Source: a virus. From it: a stretch of DNA of 56,560 nt. Both the position numbers and the translations under genes were made by a program. Positions 25,939-32,944 of the stretch are shown here, piece by piece (the stretch's first letter is position 1; each line of letters opens with the position of its first letter). The stretch covers positions 1-56,560 of the IMG/VR virus record IMGVR_UViG_3300020179_000002; one strand, written 5' to 3'. The notes under the pieces are model-generated. The model did no database searches. It was not told where the DNA came from and worked only from the letters and a program-made list of their open reading frames with translations.

Positions 25939-26188
25939 GTTCCATTGTTCCATTACGGTGGAACAGAGATGGAACAGCCTACTGGCTCCGAGGCCCCGTC
26001 GGACGGACGTTCTGAGGCAGTGGTATTCCTGTTCCACTGTTCCATCCAATATATATACATATTCAGGTTCGAAAACACGAATAGTATACGTATATATGCA
26101 TGGAACAATGGAACAATTGCCGAGAGGCCTTGCGTGACGGGGGTTCTGGCCGTTCCATCTGTGTTCCATCATGATGGAACGGTGGAAC
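25939..26188. repeat. GTTCCA/TGGAAC palindromic array A (late-to-early boundary)
   Basis: Twelve 6-bp half-sites in three clusters. Cluster 1: GTTCCA at 25939 and 25947, TGGAAC at 25959 and 25970. Cluster 2: GTTCCA at 26031 and 26039, TGGAAC at 26101 and 26109, enclosing a ~56-bp AT-rich core with GGTTCGAAAAC and TATACGTATATATGCA. Cluster 3: GTTCCA at 26152 and 26163, TGGAAC at 26175 and 26183. Gaps between paired half-sites run 2,5 / 2,2 / 5,2, so the array is a mirror image about its centre. The remaining intergenic DNA (25792-25938) holds only a weak stem GCCTC-CGA-GAGGC at 25825-25837. Origin, packaging or boundary roles are possible. Confidence 0.9.
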
Positions 26189-26210
26189 AAGGGTGGAGCA
26201 ATGCTAAGAC

Positions 26211-26239
26211 TTGCGCTCCGGGGAGAGATGTATTATAAT
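26211..26239 (+). promoter_or_regulatory. Candidate sigma-70 promoter for the primase gene
   Basis: TTGCGC (26211-26216), 17-bp spacer, TATAAT (26234-26239), lying between array A and the primase gene. The leader then has ATAGAGGAAC, the motif shared by many early genes here. It would start transcription of the replication block. Confidence 0.6.
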
Positions 26240-26292
26240 TATACCAGCCCACTGAGGTGGTGTCAATAGTAATAGATAGAGGAACGTAAAGG

Positions 26293-27846
26293 ATGGAAGG
26301 GTTAGTGAACGACTTCGCCGATTTATTCTCGGGGAACCTACGCTCTTACGGGCGATGGGATCCGGTCTCCGGGAACATGTCGACGGTTAAAGGGGAGGTC
26401 TCGAACGACCAGTACCTAGAGCACCTGGAGGGTGGAATCGGGTTGGGGATCGTTCCGGTGACAGACGGTGGCACCTGCAAGTTCGGGGCGATAGATGTGG
26501 ACAAGCACGAGTCGCCGGAGGATATCGATTTCGAGGCGCTGCAAGCCAAGATTAACGAGTACCGGCTCCCGCTGGTGATGTGCCGGACCAAACGCGGGGG
26601 TGCACACTTGTACCTTTTTGGCGAGGAGTACCTCCCGGCTAAGCAAGTGCGACGGGTGCTCGGGTCGTGGCGGGATGTGCTGGGGATCAAGCACAAGACC
26701 GAGATCTTCCCGAAGCAGGATTCGCTAGTCACTTCGGGTGGCGAGAAGGCGTTGGGTAACTGGATTAACCTTTGCTACTTCGACGCCGAGCAGACGCTCA
26801 GGTACGGATTCGACGATGACTGTAACAAGCTCTCGTTCGATCTTTTCCTGCAGTATGCACAGAGCAAGCGCGTTACTGTCGAGCAACTCGCTGAGCTTAC
26901 CCTTCGCGAGCACTTGGAGGCACCCCCTTGTATCCAAAAGATGATCCACTCCGGCGTCGAGTCCGGTGCTCGGAATGAGGCGCTGTACAACGTCACCGTG
27001 TACCTGAAGAGGGCGAGACCCGATAACTTTTTCGACGACGCGGTGGCGCTTAACGGTACGATGTTCGATAAACCGCTCGGGAACGCAGAAGCGAAAAAGG
27101 TTATTCGTTCCGCCTCACGGCGCGACTACCTGTACCGGTGCGCCGAGGAGCCCTGTAAGTCGCTTTGCGATCGTAAGGTATGTGTAACCCGCGAGTTCGG
27201 GATCTCGATGGACGAGAAAAAAGAACTCGACGCCCATGACGCGCTACCTCAGTTCTCGGAGCTGATCGAGTACCTGTCGGACCCGCCCCGGTGGGGGATA
27301 CACGTCAACGGGCAGTTGATTTCGAACATCCCGACCGTAGTGCTGAGGGACCCGAGCCTGATGGGTACGCTCATTTTCGAGCGACTCAAGATAAACATCC
27401 CGAAGATCACCCTCGATAATTGGCGCTCCCGGGTGCTGGATCCGCTGGTACCGAATATCCGGACGATCGAGGTGCCGAAAGAGGCGTCGGCGTCGGGGAT
27501 CGTGCAAGCGAAGTTCGCCGAGTTCGTGCAGAAGGCCGACCTGTCCAAGGACGGGAAGGATACCAATGATCGTAAAGCGCTGCTTCGCAACATCCCGATC
27601 GTGCAGGTCATCGATGGGACGCGTTGCGTGGTGTTCCGGGGAACCGCCTTCTCCGAGTACCTGAAGCGTAATAAAGCCGAGGTCCAGACCGGCATGGATC
27701 TGTGGACCACGCTGCGGCGCGATTGCAACGCTTCACACGACAAAATCCGCGTACCGGGTGGCAAGACCCTGAACGTCTGGTACGCTCCAATCACCGAGGA
27801 ATATGAGGTCAAGGTCGATGAGCCTGAATTTACCACCGAATTCTAA
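26293..27846 (+). CDS. DNA primase, archaeo-eukaryotic (AEP) superfamily
   Basis: A 517-aa protein. The AEP active site is visible: FGAIDVDKH with Asp68 and Asp70 (metal-binding DxD), then RTKRGGAHLYLF with His105 (nucleotide-binding s/GxH), and EIFPKQ near 137-142. Spacing and wording match TOTE-type and phage AEP primases. A four-Cys cluster (C283, C288, C292, C297) probably binds zinc and resembles primase C-terminal zinc elements. The C-terminal third is not recognised. It would make primers for phage replication, working with the helicase gene that overlaps its end. No DnaG- or DnaB-like gene was found. Confidence 0.8.
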   Translation: MEGLVNDFADLFSGNLRSYGRWDPVSGNMSTVKGEVSNDQYLEHLEGGIGLGIVPVTDGGTCKFGAIDVDKHESPEDIDFEALQAKINEYRLPLVMCRTKRGGAHLYLFGEEYLPAKQVRRVLGSWRDVLGIKHKTEIFPKQDSLVTSGGEKALGNWINLCYFDAEQTLRYGFDDDCNKLSFDLFLQYAQSKRVTVEQLAELTLREHLEAPPCIQKMIHSGVESGARNEALYNVTVYLKRARPDNFFDDAVALNGTMFDKPLGNAEAKKVIRSASRRDYLYRCAEEPCKSLCDRKVCVTREFGISMDEKKELDAHDALPQFSELIEYLSDPPRWGIHVNGQLISNIPTVVLRDPSLMGTLIFERLKINIPKITLDNWRSRVLDPLVPNIRTIEVPKEASASGIVQAKFAEFVQKADLSKDGKDTNDRKALLRNIPIVQVIDGTRCVVFRGTAFSEYLKRNKAEVQTGMDLWTTLRRDCNASHDKIRVPGGKTLNVWYAPITEEYEVKVDEPEFTTEF

Positions 27847-29557
27847 AGAAACGAGTATCGATTATGATCCCAAAACCGGACGGTTCATCGTCTCTTCCCC
27901 GCCTTGGCTTCTGGAAAAAGTGCGGCAGATTCCTAATCGTCGTTGGGATTCTCGTCGAAGAGTCTGGACTGCTCCTGCGCTCCGAGCTAATGCTGAGTAT
28001 ATACTCGTGGCTTTTCAGAGCTGTTGTCTCACTGACCGAGCTTCTGCTGCAGCTCAAGCGGCTCTCGAAAAATCCCGCCCTGTTCAGGGCTCAATGTTCC
28101 CGGCTGGTTATACTTTCCGAACGACTCCTCGGCCATATCAGAGACAGGCTCTTGACCGTGCATTCGACAAGAACGTCTTTGCGTATTATATGGACATGGG
28201 TACGGGGAAAACGAAGGTCTCTCTGGACTTGCTAGGCGCATTGTACTTGGACCAAAAGGTAGACCGTCTCCTGGTCGTTACTAAGTTCTCGACCCGCAAG
28301 AACTGGGAGCGTGAGATCGGCATCCATCTGCCCTTTGACGCGGATATCTTGGTGCTCGATACCGCTAAGCCCAGAGTGTTCGAGAAATGGAACACGACGG
28401 TCGACCGGTTCAAGATTCTTATCGTCGGCACCGAGTCTCTCGCCGCAGGGTCCGCCGTAAACTACGCGGACGCATTCCTGATGGTCTCGACTCGGGCCGC
28501 GATGGTGGTGGATGAGGCGCACATGATCAAGAACCATTCGGCGGTAAGGAGTAAGGCTTGCGTCTCGCTCGGCCGCAAAGCCGAGTACCGGTTCATCATG
28601 ACTGGCACCCCGGTAGCGAATGGTCCGATGGACGTTTTCATGCAATTCGAGTTCCTAGACCCAAATATTATTGGTATTGGAGATTATTATTCCTTCCGTA
28701 ATCGCTACGCGGTGATGGGTGGATTCGAGGGAAAGGAGATCGTCGGATACCAGAATCTGGATGAGTTGATCGAACTGATTTCCCCCTTTATCTTCCAGGT
28801 GCGTAAGTCCGAGGTACTTACCGAGTTGCCCCCGAAAGTTTTTACCGTGCGCGAAGTGCAGATGACTGATGAGCAAAAACGATTATATCGACAGATTTCT
28901 AAGGAAGATAAAGCAGTGTCCGGAGACCGGGGCGTCACCGTCAAGTCTGTGCTCGAGCGGATGCTCAGACTACAGGAGATCTGTGGCGGGGTTATTACGT
29001 ACGAGCGCAATCCCGATCTTTATAACCCGAACAAGTACGAGCATTGTCGTGTTTCAGGTAAGAATCCGAAGGTCGAAGAGCTAAAGGCGATAATGGAGGA
29101 GACTGACGGCGCGGTGATCATTTGGTGTCGATTCCTTGAGGAGATCGCGATGGTGAGCGAGTCCTTACGCGAGACTTACGGCCGCAGATCCGTAGTCGAG
29201 ATTCACGGCGAGATTGGGGAGCAGCAGCGAGACGATAACGTCCAGGCATTCCAACGTGGCGAGGCGCGATTCCTGGTCGGCAATGCAGCAACGGGCGGTG
29301 TGGGTCTAAATATGACTCGAGCCGAGACCGTGGTGTATTTCTCAAATTCATTCTCCTTCACCGATCGTGACCAATCCGAAGATCGTGCGCACCGAATAGG
29401 GCAGACGAAGTCGGTGACTTACATCGATCTAGTGTGCGAAGGGTCGGTGGACGAGGTTGTGCTCGATGCGCTACGGAGCAAAAAAGACGTCTCCGAGTAC
29501 GTGCGTCGAAGCATTAACGATGCAAACGGAGATATCTTACGTCAATTACTCTCCTAG
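27818..29557 (+). CDS. SNF2-like superfamily 2 helicase/ATPase
   Basis: A 579-aa SF2 enzyme. An N-terminal HARP-like stretch (YDPKTGRFIV...RRWDSRRRVW) precedes the motor: Q-region RPYQRQALDRA (~105), Walker A MGTGKTK (127-133), DEAH (232-235), TGTP in motif III, and QSEDRAHRIGQ in motif VI. This set is typical of SNF2/SMARCAL1-like DNA translocases in phages, which anneal or remodel forked DNA. I chose ATG 27818 because GAGG lies 9 bases upstream; ATG 27803 is a possible alternative. It overlaps the primase end in another frame, so primase and helicase are translationally linked. Confidence 0.88.
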   Translation: MSLNLPPNSKETSIDYDPKTGRFIVSSPPWLLEKVRQIPNRRWDSRRRVWTAPALRANAEYILVAFQSCCLTDRASAAAQAALEKSRPVQGSMFPAGYTFRTTPRPYQRQALDRAFDKNVFAYYMDMGTGKTKVSLDLLGALYLDQKVDRLLVVTKFSTRKNWEREIGIHLPFDADILVLDTAKPRVFEKWNTTVDRFKILIVGTESLAAGSAVNYADAFLMVSTRAAMVVDEAHMIKNHSAVRSKACVSLGRKAEYRFIMTGTPVANGPMDVFMQFEFLDPNIIGIGDYYSFRNRYAVMGGFEGKEIVGYQNLDELIELISPFIFQVRKSEVLTELPPKVFTVREVQMTDEQKRLYRQISKEDKAVSGDRGVTVKSVLERMLRLQEICGGVITYERNPDLYNPNKYEHCRVSGKNPKVEELKAIMEETDGAVIIWCRFLEEIAMVSESLRETYGRRSVVEIHGEIGEQQRDDNVQAFQRGEARFLVGNAATGGVGLNMTRAETVVYFSNSFSFTDRDQSEDRAHRIGQTKSVTYIDLVCEGSVDEVVLDALRSKKDVSEYVRRSINDANGDILRQLLS

Positions 29558-29566
29558 TGGTATAAT
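29537..29566 (+). promoter_or_regulatory. Candidate extended -10 promoter
   Basis: TGGTATAAT (TATAAT at 29561-29566, extended -10 TGn at 29558-29560) with only a weak -35 (TTACGT at 29537). It is followed by the shared leader motif CATAGAGGAA before the gene at 29596. It overlaps the end of the helicase gene. Confidence 0.6.
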
Positions 29567-29595
29567 AGGAACCTGTTACATAGAGGAATAGAGCG

Positions 29596-29943
29596 ATGTC
29601 ATCCCGAGTATTTGTGACCCAAGAGGTCACCACCGCTAACTACACCGACCTCGATCGGTGGGGAGAGCCCACATTTTTAACCGCGTCTGAGGTCTCGAAT
29701 GTACGAACTTCGGTCCATAACCGTAAACTGGTACACGTCATTCGATCGAAGCTCGAAACCTTTGACCCGAAGTGTGACTATATCGCACCGTCTGGATCCC
29801 CAATTGTCACGGGGATTGTATTCGCTGTATTGGCAGCTCAGGGCGTCCGACAGTTCCCAGTGCTCAAGTGGAATAACCGAGACCGGGTATACACTCTGGT
29901 CCTTGTAGAAATCGATACGACGGAGGTGGAAGATGTCATCTGA
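29596..29943 (+). CDS. Hypothetical protein in replication module
   Basis: A 115-aa soluble alpha/beta protein with no recognised motif. It has segments NRKLVHVIRSKLETFDPKCDYIAPSGSPIVTG split by short loops and an acidic C-terminus (VEIDTTEVEDV). It starts a small operon under its own extended -10 promoter and overlaps the next gene by 11 bp. Proteins in this position (helicase, unknown, unknown, binding protein, helicase) are probably replication accessories, but nothing in the sequence fixes the role. Confidence 0.6.
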   Translation: MSSRVFVTQEVTTANYTDLDRWGEPTFLTASEVSNVRTSVHNRKLVHVIRSKLETFDPKCDYIAPSGSPIVTGIVFAVLAAQGVRQFPVLKWNNRDRVYTLVLVEIDTTEVEDVI

Positions 29944-30376
29944 AGACGCGCTCAACGAGGAATTCCGGATATATGACGGATTGAAGCTCACCGAGCTGAT
30001 AATCCGAATGCACGAGATCCAGAGCAAGAAGGACCGGCTTGAAGCCCAAACGAAGGACCTTAACAAACATTTTGACTTCCTGCGAATCACCAAGATCCCC
30101 GGGCAGATGGAAGAGGAGGGCATCGACCGAATCAACGTCACCGGGGTAGGGCGGGTGTCGCTTACCGCAGATATGCACGTGTCGGTCAAGGCGGACAAGA
30201 AGGGCGATTTCTACCAGTGGTTGCGCGACAACGGTCGGTCGGACCTGATCGCCGAAACCGTGAATCCGTCGACGTTGAAAGCTGCGGTGAAGAGTATGGT
30301 CAAGAACGGTGAGGCGTACCCGGACGAACTTCTGAACGTTTCCCCTTTTACACGTGCCTCGATTACGAAGGCATAG
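29933..30376 (+). CDS. Conserved phage protein of replication module (DUF7173-like)
   Basis: A 147-aa protein with an N-terminal coiled coil (ELIIRMHEIQSKKDRLEAQT) and a C-terminal domain with VGRVSLTADMHVSV, FYQWLRDNGRSDLIAETVNP and a SITKA ending. This layout, a helical hairpin followed by a winged-looking domain with WLR and VNPSTLKA motifs, is common in phages near recombination or replication genes and I recall it as DUF7173-like; its function is unknown. It overlaps the upstream gene. Confidence 0.55.
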   Translation: MSSEDALNEEFRIYDGLKLTELIIRMHEIQSKKDRLEAQTKDLNKHFDFLRITKIPGQMEEEGIDRINVTGVGRVSLTADMHVSVKADKKGDFYQWLRDNGRSDLIAETVNPSTLKAAVKSMVKNGEAYPDELLNVSPFTRASITKA

Positions 30377-30445
30377 GAACGAATTCGGCGAAAGCTGAAT
30401 ACTGGCGGGAGGTCCCGTCTGTTAATTGTAATGGAGTAATCACAA

Positions 30446-31195
30446 ATGGCGAAAGCTAAATTATTAGTAACTACCACAAAGAGCGATGTTGATATTGTCA
30501 CTACGGACGCTCCTGAGTGGCTCCCGACCGGCATGACGCGGGGAACGGAGAACATCACGACGGACGACATGATCATTCCTCGAATCGAGGTGATTCAGGC
30601 GCTTTCCCCGGCGCGTAACAAAAAGGACTCCTCCTACATCGAAGGAGCCGAAGAGGGGATGCTGTTCAATAACGTGACCCGCGAGCTTTACGGCGAGTCG
30701 GTCACTGTGATTCCGGTGTTCTACACCAAGCAATACCTCATCTGGAAGGATCGAAAGCTCGGTGGCGGCGGCAGCAATGGCTTCCGGGGCGCATTCAACA
30801 CCCGCGAGGATGCACTGGCCGAGATCTCAAAGCTAGGTGAAGATGGGCTCGAAGCGATAGATACCGCGCAACACTTTGTGCTCGTGCATCACCTGGGGCA
30901 GGTTACCGAAGCTGTGCTTTCGATGAGCAAGTCGAAGATGAAGGTCAGCAAGCGTTGGAATTCGTTGGTGCGCATGACCAACATGGATTCGTTCGCTCGG
31001 GCTTACACGTTGTCTTCGGTCGAGGAGACCAACGCGCGGAACGAGTCCTATTACAATTTCAACATTGCACCGTTAGGATTCGTGAACAAATCGCTTTACG
31101 ATCGTGCGCTCCAGCTCTTCACCACGATCAAGTCCGGTGGCGTCAAGGTCAGCAACGATTACGATGCTGCCGATGTTGGTGAAACCGAGTACTGA
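30446..31195 (+). CDS. Putative ssDNA-binding or replication accessory protein
   Basis: A 249-aa protein with segments DDMIIPRIEVIQALSPARNK, EGMLFNNVTRELYG and VTVIPVFYTKQYLIWKDR, then MTNMDSFARAYTLSS and YYNFNIAPLGFV. The pattern occurs in phage proteins encoded beside polymerases and helicases; some have been called ssDNA-binding, but I cannot confirm an OB fold by eye. The stop overlaps the next start by one base (TGATG), coupling it to the UvrD-like helicase. Treat the binding role as tentative. Confidence 0.5.
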   Translation: MAKAKLLVTTTKSDVDIVTTDAPEWLPTGMTRGTENITTDDMIIPRIEVIQALSPARNKKDSSYIEGAEEGMLFNNVTRELYGESVTVIPVFYTKQYLIWKDRKLGGGGSNGFRGAFNTREDALAEISKLGEDGLEAIDTAQHFVLVHHLGQVTEAVLSMSKSKMKVSKRWNSLVRMTNMDSFARAYTLSSVEETNARNESYYNFNIAPLGFVNKSLYDRALQLFTTIKSGGVKVSNDYDAADVGETEY

Positions 31196-32616
31196 TGCAC
31201 GTCCGGGCCATCTACGGTCCTCCTGGCACCGGTAAGACCACGGAGTTGCTGCGGTTAGTGCAGCACACACGCGAGACCGGTGTCCAGGCCGAGCGGATAG
31301 CGTTTCTATCGTTCACTCGTGCAGCGGCGAGCGAAGCGTTATCCAGGCTCGGTCTGAAGCGGTCCGATAACGTATCGACGATTCACGCGATGGCGTTTCG
31401 CTCCCTAGGGTTGAAGCAAGCTCAGGTGGTGGACCATATCAAGCTGCGTGAGTTCTCCAAAGTCACCGGCATTCCGATCGTCGGCAAGTCCCCCGAGGAC
31501 GATGAAGAGCGCACCGACGGGGACGCTTACTTTGATCTTCTTAACTATGCACGAAACACCTTCAGTCACCCCTCCGAAATCTACGAGATTTCGGATCGTC
31601 CGGGCACTCGTGCAGAATACGAGATGTTCGTCTCCGCGTACGCTAACTGGAAGAAGACCTACGGTTATTACGATTTCACCGATATGCTTGAGCGAGCCAG
31701 TTCGGGAGTTATTCGACAAGGGATTGAGGTCCTTTTCGTCGACGAGGCACAAGACCTTTCACCTTTGCAGTGGCGTGTTATTGAGCGGCTCGCAAAACGC
31801 GCACATCAGGTCTTTGTCGCGGGGGATGATGACCAAGCAATATATGCTTGGTCGGGCGCTGATCCACACGGTATGGCAAAATTCTGCTCGAAGCATAAGG
31901 GTGATAGCGTTGTGCTCTCGCTCTCGCATCGACTTCCTGTTGCAGTGCACCAAAAGTCCCAGTCCCTCATTCGTCGAGTCCTTTTCCGCGTGGATAAGAA
32001 GTTCGATTCTTGTGGACGCTCAGGCACAGTACGGAACCATGGGTCAATGGCGTCGGTTGATGTTGAACATGGCGAGGATACGCTGGTTTTGGCACGGACG
32101 CATTCAATTATGCGCGAGGCTGAAAACGCGCTTATCGACCGCCGCATCCCCTATGTTCGCGAATCGGGCCGTCCGGGAATGTTCCAGAATCGGTACGCCG
32201 TTGGCCTTCGATCCTACAACAAGATTCGTAACGGAAAACGTCTATCAGACTCTGATCGATCGGCTCTCTTTGCAGTGGGATCAAGGGAGACAAAGGCAGC
32301 GCTTGAAAGAAACGATTACATGGCAGTCGTGGCATCCCCCTTCTATATCGCGATCGAAATGCCACACCGCGTTATCGATTACTACCAGGAGGTCGACATC
32401 GATGTGGAGCCGACTATACGACTCTCCACTATTCACGCAGCTAAGGGCCATGAGGCGAATCGCGTCATTGTACTTACGGATATGACGAACCGCGTGGCGG
32501 ATAATGCGCACACTAAGCCCGACGATGAGATCCGGGTGTGGTACGTGGCGTTGACGCGCAGCAAAGACGTGTTAGATATCGTGGAGGGCTACAATGGCTA
32601 TAACCTAGATAATTGA
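31195..32616 (+). CDS. UvrD/Rep-like superfamily 1 DNA helicase
   Basis: A 473-aa SF1 helicase: Walker A GPPGTGKTT (8-16), motif Ia FLSFTRAAA (~37-46), Walker B FVDEAQD (181-187), motif III VAGDDDQAIYAWSGA (~208), motif IV LSHRLP, motif V IHAAKGHEANRVIVL and motif VI VWYVALTRSKD near the C-terminus. It is shorter than cellular UvrD (about 720 aa) and lacks room for full 1B and 2B subdomains, which is common in phages. It should unwind DNA 3' to 5' in replication or repair. The next operon's promoter overlaps its stop. Confidence 0.92.
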   Translation: MHVRAIYGPPGTGKTTELLRLVQHTRETGVQAERIAFLSFTRAAASEALSRLGLKRSDNVSTIHAMAFRSLGLKQAQVVDHIKLREFSKVTGIPIVGKSPEDDEERTDGDAYFDLLNYARNTFSHPSEIYEISDRPGTRAEYEMFVSAYANWKKTYGYYDFTDMLERASSGVIRQGIEVLFVDEAQDLSPLQWRVIERLAKRAHQVFVAGDDDQAIYAWSGADPHGMAKFCSKHKGDSVVLSLSHRLPVAVHQKSQSLIRRVLFRVDKKFDSCGRSGTVRNHGSMASVDVEHGEDTLVLARTHSIMREAENALIDRRIPYVRESGRPGMFQNRYAVGLRSYNKIRNGKRLSDSDRSALFAVGSRETKAALERNDYMAVVASPFYIAIEMPHRVIDYYQEVDIDVEPTIRLSTIHAAKGHEANRVIVLTDMTNRVADNAHTKPDDEIRVWYVALTRSKDVLDIVEGYNGYNLDN

Positions 32617-32641
32617 CAGATAATCCCACGAGTGATATAAT
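32613..32641 (+). promoter_or_regulatory. Strong sigma-70 promoter for the Z-genome operon
   Basis: TTGACA (32613-32618), 17-bp spacer, TATAAT (32636-32641) with extended -10 TGA just upstream. A CATAGAGGACTTA leader with a ribosome binding site follows. It should drive the SSB-like, polymerase, purZ, mazZ, 71-aa, datZ and zinc-ribbon genes as one transcript. Confidence 0.85.
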
Positions 32642-32668
32642 AGACCCTTCACCACCATAGAGGACTTA

Positions 32669-32944
32669 ATGAAACAGTACGACAACACCAATTCCGGTCT
32701 GCTGATGCGGAATGAAAATCGGACCACAGACTCGCACCCCGAGTTCACTGGATCGCTCAACGTTGAAGGTCGCGACTTCTGGGTCTCGGCCTGGGTCAAC
32801 ACTGGCAGACCCGGGTCCAAGATCGAGGGGAAGCGCTACTTCTCGATTAAAGTCACGCCGAAGGACGCTTCGAACCGTGCCAACACGGGTCGCAAGAACG
32901 CGGCGACGGATTTCGACGATATAGACGACGATATCCCATTTTGA
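32669..32944 (+). CDS. Small SSB-like protein with SSB-type acidic tip
   Basis: A 91-aa protein. The body (NSGLLMRNENRTTDSHPEFTG, GRDFWVSAWVN, KRYFSIKVTP) resembles a small OB-type family frequent in phages. Its end, DFDDIDDDIPF, is almost the same as the C-terminal tip of bacterial SSB, which docks replication proteins. I infer that it binds ssDNA or mimics the SSB tip to recruit host or phage replication factors. Its TGA overlaps the polymerase ATG (TGATG in frame shift), so the two are coupled. First gene of the Z operon. Confidence 0.65.
   Translation: MKQYDNTNSGLLMRNENRTTDSHPEFTGSLNVEGRDFWVSAWVNTGRPGSKIEGKRYFSIKVTPKDASNRANTGRKNAATDFDDIDDDIPF

Noticed and set aside
26064-26078. GGTTCGAAAAC in the array cores as a tRNA T-loop
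   Set aside because: No acceptor, D or anticodon arms can be built around it; it is better explained as a small symmetric element of the array core.
25894-26238. Open frame of 114 codons across array A, with a matching one on the opposite strand
   Set aside because: Both arise from the repeated GTTCCA/TGGAAC units and the AT-rich core, lack ribosome binding sites and have peptide content unlike any neighbour.
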